Shown here: in pieces, positions 40,255-48,233 of the stretch
How positions within the stretch are numbered: the first letter of the stretch is position 1
Layout of the letters: each line of letters starts with the position of its first letter
Source of the DNA: Tetragenococcus halophilus subsp. flandriensis
GTDB lineage: Bacteria; Bacillota; Bacilli; Lactobacillales; Enterococcaceae
Length of the DNA: 64,000 nucleotides
Reading direction: 5' to 3'
NCBI RefSeq assembly: GCF_030161475.1
Contig: NZ_BSUG01000007.1
Coordinates: forward strand, 82,199 to 146,198
The notes under the pieces: generated by a model
What the model was told of the DNA's origin: nothing
Seen by the model: the letters and a program-made list of their open reading frames with translations, nothing else
The model's database searches: none
Program-made: the position numbers and the translations under genes

Positions 40255-40836
40255 TTAATTCCTACCGATAGACATCTGGTCTTTGGGTATAAATACTCTG
40301 GGAAATACTTTTTCAAAAATCAGCAAAATAACTACAGCAGCCAAAGAAGTTAACAAAGCGCTAACTCCGTTGATCACTAAGGAATAAATGACCGGTGATA
40401 AGCCCCACATCGCATATTGACCCCAGAATATATATCCAGCCACAAAATGCCAGAAATAACGAGCAAAAGTACCTACTAAACAAGCACTAATAATACTAAA
40501 GCGAGCTTGCCCATGGTTCTTTACTTGAAGTGAGCGCTGCAGCCGTGCTGCAAAAATACCGGCTAAACCTGCAAATGGGTAGGCTAGGATATACTCTATT
40601 AATACCTGGGGAATACTTAGGTAAATTACCTGGCCTAAAGGAAAATGTAAGAACCCCCAAATAAGTCCCGCAAGTATTCCAGGACGCGTACCGCGACGTA
40701 GTGCGTACACAACTAAAGGGATTTGACCTAAAGATAGGGTGAAAGTTGTACCTGCATCTGTAGGTATCAGTGATAACATCACACTTAATGCAGCAATAAT
40801 CGTTCCTTCTATCCAAACTTTTGTGTTTGAATGCAT
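40255..40836 (-). CDS. thiT: ECF transporter S-component ThiT (thiamine uptake)
   Basis: 193-residue membrane protein with six helices, the YuaJ/ThiT family of thiamine-binding S-components. Typical parts: LSLIPTDAGTTFTLSLGQIP, LRRGTRPGILAGLIWGFLHF and AGYIFWGQYAMWG, with the aromatic residues that line the thiamine pocket. The ATG at 40836 has SD aaaggagga; this SD can be paired by an upstream stretch under riboswitch control. First gene of the operon. Confidence 0.93.
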   Translation of the reverse strand: MHSNTKVWIEGTIIAALSVMLSLIPTDAGTTFTLSLGQIPLVVYALRRGTRPGILAGLIWGFLHFPLGQVIYLSIPQVLIEYILAYPFAGLAGIFAARLQRSLQVKNHGQARFSIISACLVGTFARYFWHFVAGYIFWGQYAMWGLSPVIYSLVINGVSALLTSLAAVVILLIFEKVFPRVFIPKDQMSIGRN

Positions 40837-40844
40837 AAAAAATA

Positions 40845-40894
40845 CTCCTCCTTTAGAATCTTCACAATTCACAAAGGAGAAGTATATATACTTC
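40845..40894 (-). promoter_or_regulatory. Expression platform of the TPP riboswitch (SD sequestration)
   Basis: In the transcript cuccuuugu (from 40871-40879) can pair with the thiT SD aaaggag (40848-40854). The same strand can instead pair, as ccuuuguga, with ucacaaagg at the 5' edge of the aptamer (40978-40991). A perfect hairpin gaagtatatatacttc (40879-40894) lies between. No T-run follows, so control is probably translational. Confidence 0.6.
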
Positions 40895-40995
40895 AACTCG
40901 TCACAATTCCTACGTTCGAATGGTCGAAACAGGTACGAAGGGTTTAGAGAGTAACACTCAATCTCAGCCCATATGGACTCCCCTTTGTGAGCAGA
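40895..40995 (-). ncRNA. TPP riboswitch aptamer (THI element)
   Basis: On the minus strand the conserved pieces occur in order: gggctgagattg (GGCUGAGA core, 40962-40967 for CTGAGA), aaacccttcgtacctg (ACCCUU...ACCUG) and cgtagga (GCGUAGGGA-like). P1 can form between ucacaa (5' edge) and uugugа-type bases at 40901-40908. It precedes the thiT-thiW-thiM-thiE-thiD operon, the expected target. The last conserved piece is slightly degenerate. Confidence 0.92.
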
Positions 40996-40999
40996 TTCT

Positions 41000-41122
41000 A
41001 TTTAATTATTTACATCTACAGGATAACATATTTTTTACTAAAAAAATACCGCTAACAAATTCATTTGAAATCTATAGACCTTTATATTGTCAAAGAGATA
41101 TTTTTATATCCAGTGAATAAAA
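41000..41122. other. Leader/upstream region of the thiamine operon
   Basis: AT-rich spacer between the riboswitch and the degraded mutase. A good -35 (TTGACA on the minus strand, 41088-41093) has no equally good -10 at 16-18 bases, so the promoter is not fixed. No gene is seen. Confidence 0.4.
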
Positions 41123-41368
41123 TCAATCTGATTGTGCTTTTTCTCCTTGTTCGGCGTAACTCATATCGTTAACTGATTCTAATGAATAGTCGCCGTCTTT
41201 GTATTTAATAATATTGACACTTGCATTATCCAAGCCATCTGCTGGCGCTTCAAAATCATCAAATAATGTATCTAATAAAGCAGTAATACTCAATCCATGG
41301 GAAGTGATTAAAACATTTCCAGAGTCATTTTCTTTTAGATATTCATTATTGAAAAGACATAATAAAAA
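41123..41368 (-). pseudogene. C-terminal remnant of a histidine-phosphatase (phosphoglycerate mutase family) gene
   Basis: Translating the minus strand gives a frame of about 80 codons ending at TGA (41123-41125) that contains NVLITSHGLSITALLDTLFD, the second-His motif (S-H-G) of the phosphoglycerate-mutase superfamily, then DGLDNASVNIIKYKDGDYSL. The N-terminal half with the RHG catalytic motif is missing. The frame runs upstream straight into the prs terminator without a credible start codon or SD. It is therefore a truncated gene, apparently cut at the terminator. Confidence 0.75.
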
Positions 41369-41391
41369 GCCCCAAAATCGGGGCTTTTATT
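41362..41391 (-). terminator. Terminator after prs
   Basis: agcccc-gattt-tggggct stem followed by T-run on the minus strand. Symmetric enough to work from either side. Confidence 0.9.
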
Positions 41392-42364
41392 ATAAATCAA
41401 CCTTTTTTTCAAATAAAGGACTGACAGGTTTACTTTCATGGATACGTTTGATCGCTTCTGCAATCAAATCGCAAACGCTAATTTCATCAAGTTTATCAAT
41501 TTTTCGTTCTTCGGGTAAGTTGATAGAATCTGTAACGACCAAATGTTCAATAGCAGAATCTGAAATACGATCTAAAGCAGGACCGGATAATACAGGATGT
41601 GTACAAGAAGCATAAACACTTGTAGCGCCAGCTTCTTTAAGCGCATTTGCCGCAAGTGTGATTGTACCTGCTGTATCAATCATATCGTCAATAATCACAC
41701 ATGTCTTTTTGTTAACATCGCCTATAATATTCATAACCTCTGCCACATTTGCACGGGGACGACGTTTATCGATAATTGCAATGGATGCGTTTAAGAACTC
41801 CGCTAATTTACGTGCTCGTGTTACCCCCCCGTGGTCAGGAGAAACAACAACTACATCATCGCCTTTAATCCCACGATCAATAAAATAGTCCGCAATTAAA
41901 GGAGCACCCATTAGATGATCAACTGGAATATCAAAAAAGCCTTGAATTTGAGAAGCGTGCAAGTCTAAGGCAACTACACGGTTCGCGCCAGCTTTTTCAA
42001 TCATATTTGCCACTAACTTAGCCGTAATCGGTTCACGGGCGCGGGCCTTACGATCTTGTCGCGCATAACCATAGTAAGGCATTACCACATTTATGGTTTT
42101 TGCACTTGCTCGTTTTAAAGCATCGATCATGATCAAAAGCTCCATCAAATTATCATTTACCGGACTGCTAGTTGATTGAATAACATATACGTCTGCTCCT
42201 CGGATACTTTCTTCGATGTTAACTTGGATTTCACCATCGCTAAACTGTTTTACCGTACATTTTCCTAATTCTATCCCTATAGCTGCCGCAATTTTTTCCG
42301 CTAAAGGCTCATTTGAATTTAATGCAAAAATTTTTAATCTTGGATCAAAATATTGATTGGACAT
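41390..42364 (-). CDS. prs: Ribose-phosphate pyrophosphokinase
   Basis: Makes PRPP from ribose 5-phosphate and ATP. 324 residues. Class I features: [37 protein letters not shown], the PRPP signature [22 protein letters not shown] in [15 protein letters not shown], and [14 protein letters not shown]. The ATG at 42364 follows SD ggaggt; an upstream GTG overlaps the SD. Own promoter visible. Confidence 0.96.
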   Translation of the reverse strand: MSNQYFDPRLKIFALNSNEPLAEKIAAAIGIELGKCTVKQFSDGEIQVNIEESIRGADVYVIQSTSSPVNDNLMELLIMIDALKRASAKTINVVMPYYGYARQDRKARAREPITAKLVANMIEKAGANRVVALDLHASQIQGFFDIPVDHLMGAPLIADYFIDRGIKGDDVVVVSPDHGGVTRARKLAEFLNASIAIIDKRRPRANVAEVMNIIGDVNKKTCVIIDDMIDTAGTITLAANALKEAGATSVYASCTHPVLSGPALDRISDSAIEHLVVTDSINLPEERKIDKLDEISVCDLIAEAIKRIHESKPVSPLFEKKVDL

Positions 42365-42431
42365 GGGAACCTCCACTTTCTATACATTCCAACGAACCGT
42401 TTATTCGTCTTAAATAGTTGCTTACGTTGTC

Positions 42432-42460
42432 ATTATAATGTTTATAAGCGGTGAAGACAA
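42432..42460 (-). promoter_or_regulatory. prs promoter
   Basis: TTGTCT (42455-42460), 17 bases, TATAAT (42432-42437) on the minus strand. Confidence 0.7.
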
Positions 42461-42489
42461 GACATTAACAAAATATTCTAAGCATGCAA

Positions 42490-42560
42490 GAAAAGGAGAC
42501 CGAAATAATAGCCTTTTGTCATAAATATCTGCCAAATAACTAATATCTCGGTCTCTTTTT
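42490..42560 (-). terminator. Terminator after glmU
   Basis: gagaccgagata pairs with the distal ttatttcggtctc on the minus strand, with a long loop of about 35 bases and a T-rich tail. Confidence 0.6.
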
Positions 42561-43933
42561 TATTGTAAAAATGGTAATCTTTTTGCGTATCCTTCTTTAT
42601 TTACTTGACGAGCACGTGCAATTGCCATATCGTCTTCATAAACGTCATCGGTAATTGTTGAACCCGCAGCTAAACAAGTATTTTGAGCTATATTCACAGG
42701 ACCAATCAAATTAACTGCTGAGCCAATAAAACTATGGTCTCCAACCGTCGTATGATGTTTGTTTTTACCATCATAATTGACAAAGACTGTGCCGCAACCA
42801 ACATTGATCTCTTTACCTAAGGTAGCATCCCCAACATAAGTCAAATGTCCTACTTTAGTCTTCTCACCGATCGTTGCATTTTTGATTTCAACAAAGTTCC
42901 CTATATGAGCTTGTTGTTTAACTTCGGTTTTAGGACGCAAATGAGCATAAGGCCCCACATCTGCTTTTGCATGCACAGAACTTTCTTCAATCGTCGAAGA
43001 TTTCACAGTAACATTATCTTCAACCCTACTATCCGTGATTTGAGAATTTTGGGTAATCACACAGTTTTCCCCAATAACCGTTTCACCTTTTAAGGAAACC
43101 CCAGGCTCAATGATCGTTTCAGCACCAATTTTTACACCATCATCAATATAGGACGTATTCGGGTCAACAAATGATACGCCATTTTGCATATGTTTACGGT
43201 TGATTCGTCTACGCATGATGTCATTTGCTTGCGCCAAAGCAACCCGATCATTAACACCAATAGATTCTTCGAAATCATTTGTTTGATAAGCAGCTACGAT
43301 ATGGCCTTGTTCTTTTAAAATTTCGATGATATCTGTTAGATAGTATTCTCCTTGAACATTATCTGTAGTGATATTATCTAAAGCTTCAAATAGCAACTCA
43401 TTATCAAAACAATAAGTTCCCGTATTGATTTCTTTTACTTGTGCTTCTTCTGTCGAGGCATCTTTTTGTTCGACGATTCGATCTACAATACCTACACGAT
43501 CGCGTAAAATTCGACCATATCCATTAGGATCCTCAGCGTGTGCTGTTAAAATGGTAACTGAAGCATTTTTGCCTTGATGGTATTCAAATAACTGATCCAA
43601 AGTCTCACTTGTTAGAAGCGGTGTATCTCCACTGATAACTAGCGTTGTGCCTTTTTTTTCTTTCAAAAAGTCAGCTGCTTGCATGACCGCATGGCCTGTA
43701 CCCAATTGTTCAGCTTGTAGGGCATATTCACTTCGTGTCCCTAATTGTGCCTTTACCTCTTCAGCGCCATGACCAACAATCGTTACAACTTCATTGGGAT
43801 TAGTTTCTTCAACACGATTCATAATATGTTCGACCATGGGTTTACCACAAACTGGGTGTAGTACTTTATATAGCTTTGATTTCATTCGTGTACCCTTACC
43901 AGCAGCTAAAATAATTGCGTAACGTTCGTCCAC
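42560..43933 (-). CDS. glmU: Bifunctional GlmU: GlcN-1-P acetyltransferase / UDP-GlcNAc pyrophosphorylase
   Basis: Makes UDP-N-acetylglucosamine for peptidoglycan and teichoic acid. 457 residues. N-terminal uridyltransferase: [40 protein letters not shown]-terminal left-handed beta-helix with hexapeptide repeats from about residue 250 ([19 protein letters not shown] ...). The start is GTG at 43933 with SD ggag eight bases ahead; the frame is open 75 bases further but has no SD there. Confidence 0.95.
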   Translation of the reverse strand: MDERYAIILAAGKGTRMKSKLYKVLHPVCGKPMVEHIMNRVEETNPNEVVTIVGHGAEEVKAQLGTRSEYALQAEQLGTGHAVMQAADFLKEKKGTTLVISGDTPLLTSETLDQLFEYHQGKNASVTILTAHAEDPNGYGRILRDRVGIVDRIVEQKDASTEEAQVKEINTGTYCFDNELLFEALDNITTDNVQGEYYLTDIIEILKEQGHIVAAYQTNDFEESIGVNDRVALAQANDIMRRRINRKHMQNGVSFVDPNTSYIDDGVKIGAETIIEPGVSLKGETVIGENCVITQNSQITDSRVEDNVTVKSSTIEESSVHAKADVGPYAHLRPKTEVKQQAHIGNFVEIKNATIGEKTKVGHLTYVGDATLGKEINVGCGTVFVNYDGKNKHHTTVGDHSFIGSAVNLIGPVNIAQNTCLAAGSTITDDVYEDDMAIARARQVNKEGYAKRLPFLQ

Positions 43934-44032
43934 CTGTCTCACTCCATTTTTAATTTTTACTTGTTTAAGTGTAGCCCACTTGCTTAGACATTTCAACCAA
44001 TGAGTCAAAATTACAGGTAGACCAATTCTTAA

Positions 44033-44434
44033 TTATCCAAAAAAACGAGTAATTTCTTCTTGTGCTGTATCCACTGAATCTGAAGCATGAATTAAGTTTC
44101 TCGTTTTATTTATACCAAAATCTCCACGTAAAGTACCCATTTCTGCTTCCATAGGATCCGTGGCGCCCACAATTTTTCTAGTCTGCGAAATTGCTTGTTC
44201 ACCTTTAACCACCATCAACAAGACAGGACCTTCCATCATGTAATCTAAAAGCCGAGGAAAGAACGGCTGATCTGCTAAATGGTGATAATGTTCATGTAAC
44301 TGCGCTTTGGATAAAGTTTCTATTTTTATTTGAGAAATTTGTAGTTGTTTATCTTCAAAGCGTTGAATAATACGTCCTAGCAAACGACGAGCTAGCCCAT
44401 CAGGTTTTATAATCACTAAAGTTTGTTCACTCAT
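44033..44434 (-). CDS. ndk: Nucleoside diphosphate kinase
   Basis: Exchanges gamma-phosphates between nucleoside di- and triphosphates. 133 residues. LVIIKPDGLARRLLGRIIQR at the N-terminus, GATDPMEAEMGTLRGDFG in the nucleotide site, and phosphorylated His in NLIHASDS. It lies between purR and glmU, all in the same direction. Confidence 0.93.
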   Translation of the reverse strand: MSEQTLVIIKPDGLARRLLGRIIQRFEDKQLQISQIKIETLSKAQLHEHYHHLADQPFFPRLLDYMMEGPVLLMVVKGEQAISQTRKIVGATDPMEAEMGTLRGDFGINKTRNLIHASDSVDTAQEEITRFFG

Positions 44435-44481
44435 TAAGTTTTTCTCCTATTATTTTATAATGAATCCATTCTACAACACAT

Positions 44482-45321
44482 CTAATTTTCGAAATAATTT
44501 CCAGCAACGACTTTGATTGTTTTTGTTTGTGTGTCCACATCTTTAACATATAACAGTGAATCGTAATCTGTAACCGCTCTTTTTCCTTTAAAGTTTGCCT
44601 CAGCAAAAACGCTAACGCCCACTAATTCAGCATCGAACTCATCGATCAACCCTTGCATACCATTAATCGTACCGCCGCCTTTCATAAAGTCATCAACAAC
44701 TAAAACACGAGACCCTCTGGCTAAGCTTCTTTTAGATAATTCCATTTTTTCAATACGTTCAGAAGAACCTGAAGCGTAATTGACACTAACAGTGGGACCC
44801 TCAGTTATTTTTGAATCTCTGCGTACAATAACAAAAGGAGCATTCAAATAATAGGATACAGCTTGCGCGATAGGCACGCCCTTTGTCGCAACGGTCATTA
44901 CAGCATCAACTTCTTCGTTGATATATTTTGAAGCGATAATTCGTCCAACTTGTCGTAATAATTGAGGTTGTCCTAATAAATCAGTTAAATAAATGTAACC
45001 TCCGGGTAGTAAACGATCTTGCTCAGATAAACGTTTGGCCAAAGCGTTAATATATTCTCTAGCTTCTTCTTTTTCAATCACAGGGACAAAAACAACACCT
45101 CCTGAAGCACCAGGAATGGTGTCTAAAATTCCAGTTCCTCTTTCTTTGAATGTTTTTTTAGCAATGGCCAAATCTTCACTAATAGATGATTTAGCTGATT
45201 CGTAACGCTTAGAAAAAAACGTCAGGGGAATTAATTCATGCGGGTGTTCTAATAAATAATGTGTCATATCGATCAATCGTTCACTACGACGAACTTTCAC
45301 TTCATTCAACTCCTTTTTCAT
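44482..45321 (-). CDS. purR: Purine operon repressor PurR (Gram-positive type)
   Basis: PRPP-responsive regulator of purine genes, 279 residues. N-terminal winged helix (about 1-75, SERLIDMTHYLLEHPHELIP) and C-terminal phosphoribosyltransferase-like domain with the PRPP motif VLVVDDFMKGGGTINGM. It lacks enzyme activity in this family. A PurBox-like sequence lies upstream. Confidence 0.95.
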   Translation of the reverse strand: MKKELNEVKVRRSERLIDMTHYLLEHPHELIPLTFFSKRYESAKSSISEDLAIAKKTFKERGTGILDTIPGASGGVVFVPVIEKEEAREYINALAKRLSEQDRLLPGGYIYLTDLLGQPQLLRQVGRIIASKYINEEVDAVMTVATKGVPIAQAVSYYLNAPFVIVRRDSKITEGPTVSVNYASGSSERIEKMELSKRSLARGSRVLVVDDFMKGGGTINGMQGLIDEFDAELVGVSVFAEANFKGKRAVTDYDSLLYVKDVDTQTKTIKVVAGNYFEN

Positions 45322-45385
45322 TTGATCGTTTTAATTATATAGTTTTTTCTGGAAATTAGCGAGTATTTTTTAAGTTTTTCTAGAA

Positions 45386-45398
45386 ATTGTTCGTGATT
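45386..45398 (-). promoter_or_regulatory. Candidate PurBox upstream of purR
   Basis: AATCACGAACAAT on the minus strand matches 11 of 13 positions of AWWWCCGAACWWT, about 65 bases before the purR start. A TATAAT lies downstream near 45340. A second, inverted box is not clear. Confidence 0.4.
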
Positions 45399-45410
45399 TA
45401 TACAAGCAAT

Positions 45411-45444
45411 AAAAAACAGAGAACATCTTTGTTCCCTGTTAATT
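45411..45444 (-). terminator. Terminator after the zinc ABC operon
   Basis: aacagggaac / gttctctgtt stem with 6-base loop and T-run on the minus strand, just behind the permease stop. Confidence 0.8.
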
Positions 45445-45445
45445 T

Positions 45446-46279
45446 TTATTCTTTTAACCGTTTTTCACGTTGGAATAAGGTATAGAGCTTTTTGATCGCA
45501 TTTACTACTAAAAATAAAGCAATAAATACTAAGGTAATCGTAGCGCCAGGTGGTGTGTCGATGTAAAAGGAACTAACTAAGCCACTCAACATTCCCACAA
45601 GTCCAATTAACACACTGATTAAAATTACCGCATTAAAACTTTTGCCTATTCTCATACTAATCGCAGCTGGTAAAACCATAATAGCTGAAATCAGCAATGC
45701 TCCTGCAATTGGGATCATAATCGCAATTGCTACTCCTGTTAATACATTAAATAGCATAGACATCCAATGAATAGGTAATCCGTCCACGTGGGCTGTCTCC
45801 TCATCAAAAGTTAAAACATACATTGGACGTTTAAATAAGAGAAATAATAACAAGGACAAAACAAATAATATACCTAAGAAAATAACTTGTGGTTGGGTAA
45901 TTGTCACGATGGATCCAAATAGATAAGATTGAATGCTAGCAGAGGAGTTTCCCCCGGTAATATTCATCAATACAAGAGCGACTGCAAGGCCTCCTGCCAT
46001 TAAAATAGCAATAGAAATCTCGGAATAACCTCGGTAAACCACCCGCAAATACTCTAGTAAAATAGCCGCGATAACCACAACGACCATAGTGGTAAATGTA
46101 GGATTTAAGTTAAGAAAGAAACCAAAAGCTACTCCTGCTAATGATACATGAGACAATGTATCAGCCATAAGAGACTGTCGACGAATAACTAAAAATACGC
46201 CTAGCATCGGCGCAATCCCAGCAATAAAAAGAGCAGCTAAAAAGGCTCTTCTCATGAACTCATATGAAAGCAGCGCCAT
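45446..46279 (-). CDS. znuB: Zinc ABC transporter permease (ZnuB/AdcB family)
   Basis: Membrane subunit of a class 3 metal ABC importer, 277 residues, eight to nine hydrophobic helices. Typical start region [40 protein letters not shown] and a Glu/His-bearing loop [12 protein letters not shown]. Zinc rather than manganese is suggested by the Zur-box upstream of the operon. The ATG has SD aggagg and overlaps the ATPase gene by 28 bases. No substrate-binding lipoprotein gene is adjacent. Confidence 0.88.
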   Translation of the reverse strand: MALLSYEFMRRAFLAALFIAGIAPMLGVFLVIRRQSLMADTLSHVSLAGVAFGFFLNLNPTFTTMVVVVIAAILLEYLRVVYRGYSEISIAILMAGGLAVALVLMNITGGNSSASIQSYLFGSIVTITQPQVIFLGILFVLSLLLFLLFKRPMYVLTFDEETAHVDGLPIHWMSMLFNVLTGVAIAIMIPIAGALLISAIMVLPAAISMRIGKSFNAVILISVLIGLVGMLSGLVSSFYIDTPPGATITLVFIALFLVVNAIKKLYTLFQREKRLKE

Positions 46280-46932
46280 TGGGTTCCCTCCTTTCGCACC
46301 AAATGAATTTGACGGTCAGCATATTCTTTAATATCTTCATGATCGTGAGTGATCATAAGTACGCCCTTATCATGCTCATGTGCGCTATGTTGTAATAAAC
46401 GATAAAAATTGGTACGGGATTGTTCGTCCATTCCATTCGTTGGTTCATCCAAAATGAAAAGATCAGGGTCTGTAGCAAACACTCGCGCTAAACTGATGCG
46501 TTGCTTTTGTCCACCAGACAACTCTCCAATACGTTTATCTCGCATTTCCCACATATCAACAGCTTCCAGCGCTTTTTGTACGTGTCCTTTATCCAGGGCA
46601 GTGAAACGTTTGAACCAACGACCTTTAGGATAGCGTCCGGAACTTACTAATTCATAAACTGTGCTAGGAAAGCCTACGTTAAATGAAGCTACCAATTGGG
46701 GGATATAACCGATACTAAGTTTTCCACCTTTATTGTTTTTAGGGGAAATATAGATGCTGCCTGATTCAGGTTTTAATAACCCCAGTGTTGCTTTGACTAG
46801 CGTTGATTTAGCTGCGCCATTTTCACCTGTTAAAGTAACAAACTCGCCATCATTTACTTGATAGCTAACGTCTTCTAGTACAGGTTCTTCGTCATAGTAA
46901 AAAGTTAAATCCTTTACTTCGATATAACGCAT
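46252..46932 (-). CDS. znuC: Zinc ABC transporter ATP-binding protein (ZnuC/AdcC family)
   Basis: ATPase of the zinc importer, 226 residues. Walker A reads [13 protein letters not shown], where the usual GNGAGKST Gly before Lys is Ala, a notable change; then Q-loop IGYIPQL, signature [12 protein letters not shown], Walker [13 protein letters not shown] and H-loop ITHDHED. The ATG at 46932 follows SD aaggagg. First gene of the two-gene operon. Zur-box and promoter upstream. Confidence 0.88.
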   Translation of the reverse strand: MRYIEVKDLTFYYDEEPVLEDVSYQVNDGEFVTLTGENGAAKSTLVKATLGLLKPESGSIYISPKNNKGGKLSIGYIPQLVASFNVGFPSTVYELVSSGRYPKGRWFKRFTALDKGHVQKALEAVDMWEMRDKRIGELSGGQKQRISLARVFATDPDLFILDEPTNGMDEQSRTNFYRLLQHSAHEHDKGVLMITHDHEDIKEYADRQIHLVRKEGTQWRCFHMSS

Positions 46933-47031
46933 CTGTTTTCCTCCTTCTATCATAGATTTTCTCCAATCAATTGAATTATTACCTATTGTTAAATTTTTTT
47001 ATTTTATACTCCTTAGTTATTTATCGAGTGC

Positions 47032-47052
47032 AAAACGTATTCATTACGATTT
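47032..47052 (-). promoter_or_regulatory. Zur box
   Basis: AAATCGTAATGAATACGTTTT on the minus strand (given here as halves AAATCGTAAT-G-AATACGTTTT) matches the Bacillus-type Zur operator AAATCGTAAT-N-ATTACGATTT at 18 of 20 defined positions. It lies directly downstream of the -10, covering the transcription start. Confidence 0.8.
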
Positions 47053-47065
47053 ACTGACAAGCTTT

Positions 47066-47094
47066 AATGTATCAAAACTTTTATTTTTCGTCAA
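47066..47094 (-). promoter_or_regulatory. Promoter of the zinc ABC operon
   Basis: TTGACG (47089-47094), 17 bases, TACATT (47066-47071) on the minus strand. Confidence 0.65.
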
Positions 47095-47127
47095 GCAAAA
47101 GTTAATAGATTAAATCATTACTTTTTC

Positions 47128-47155
47128 AATAAAAAAAGCCGGGAAATCCCAGCCT
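47128..47155 (-). terminator. Terminator after ispE
   Basis: ggctggga-ttt-cccggc stem followed by seven T residues on the minus strand. Confidence 0.85.
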
Positions 47156-48007
47156 TTATCGTAAGGTTCGCACCATATATACTTCATCACAAAACCCTTT
47201 TACCCCGTTTACTATACGTTTAGCACGACTTTGTTTTTGACACAATGCAAATACAGTAGGTCCACTCCCACTCATCAAAGCAATATCGGCGCCAAATTTC
47301 ATCATGCGTGATTTGATTTGTTGAATGATTGGATGTTTAGGAATCGTCACATCTTCTAGACTATTACCCATGTAATACAGCATATCTGAATAGTCCTGCC
47401 TTAAAATTGCCGAGGCAAGTTCTTTCATATTAGGATGTGTAATTTGTGTCATATCCACTTGTTGGAAAATTTTTCTAGTTGAAACACTTAATTGTGGTTT
47501 AACCAAAATAACCCAGCAGGGTGGCATCGGTTCTAATACATTAACAATTTCACCTTTGCCAGCAATAAAAGATGTGGTGCCATACAGACAGTAGGGAACA
47601 TCGGTACCAACATGCATGCCTATATCAATCATTTCCTCCATGGAAAGCTCTAGCTTCCATAAACGATTTAGCCCCCGCAAAGTTGCGGCGCAATCAGTAC
47701 TACCACCGCCAAGTCCGGCAGCGACTGGAATATTTTTTTTAATCGTAATTTTAATACCTTCAGCAATACCGTAACGTTTTTTTATAATAGCGGCCGCTTG
47801 ATAGACATTGTTCCTTTGATCACTCGGCAAAAAAGCTTTATTAGATTCAATAACAATTTGATCTTCGCATAAAGGCTCAAAACTTAAATGATCAGCCAAA
47901 TCAACGCTTGACATAACCATTTCTAATTCATGATAATTATCTTCTCTTTTATACAACACATCCAGGCCTAAATTGATTTTTGCCGGTGCTTTTTCAATTA
48001 TTTCCAT
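47156..48007 (-). CDS. ispE: 4-(cytidine 5'-diphospho)-2-C-methyl-D-erythritol kinase (IspE-type GHMP kinase)
   Basis: 283 residues. GHMP kinase motifs: APAKINLGLDVLYKREDNYH, ATP loop PVAAGLGGGSTDCAATLRGL, and C-terminal ALMSGSGPTVFAL. The family acts in the MEP isoprenoid pathway; many lactic acid bacteria keep ispE although they use the mevalonate route, so its role here cannot be fixed from this window. The ATG at 48007 has SD gggtgg; a GTG three codons earlier overlaps it. Confidence 0.9.
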   Translation of the reverse strand: MEIIEKAPAKINLGLDVLYKREDNYHELEMVMSSVDLADHLSFEPLCEDQIVIESNKAFLPSDQRNNVYQAAAIIKKRYGIAEGIKITIKKNIPVAAGLGGGSTDCAATLRGLNRLWKLELSMEEMIDIGMHVGTDVPYCLYGTTSFIAGKGEIVNVLEPMPPCWVILVKPQLSVSTRKIFQQVDMTQITHPNMKELASAILRQDYSDMLYYMGNSLEDVTIPKHPIIQQIKSRMMKFGADIALMSGSGPTVFALCQKQSRAKRIVNGVKGFCDEVYMVRTLR

Positions 48008-48043
48008 GTTTTCCACCCATTCGAAATAGTCATGTTGTATTCT

Positions 48044-48054
48044 ATCATAGCAAA
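48044..48054 (-). promoter_or_regulatory. Extended -10 promoter of ispE
   Basis: TGCTATGAT-type extended -10 on the minus strand (TATGAT at 48044-48049); no clear -35. Confidence 0.45.
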
Positions 48055-48165
48055 TTTTTCTTGTATAGACACAAATAACAGTTTAAAAAACAAACAATAA
48101 CAAAAAAATAATAAGTTTTTATACAAAATTACCTTAATTTGCAATGAAACTTTCATTTTAAAAAA

Positions 48166-48212
48166 TAAAAAAAGTGTAAAACCAGCTTATAATCGTTGGT
48201 TTTACACTTTTA
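48166..48212 (-). terminator. Terminator after the trehalose PTS gene
   Basis: Perfect 14-bp arms aaagtgtaaaacca / tggttttacacttt with T-run on the minus strand. Confidence 0.92.
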
Positions 48213-48233
48213 AGAAAATAAACTTTACACTTA

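Noticed and set aside
41199..41615. 138-codon plus-strand frame over the mutase remnant and prs end
   Set aside because: Antisense to prs, runs through the terminator hairpin, and the encoded protein looks random.
46252..46279. 28-base overlap of the zinc transporter genes as a frameshift error
   Set aside because: The permease has its own strong SD and both proteins are full length, so simple translational coupling explains it.
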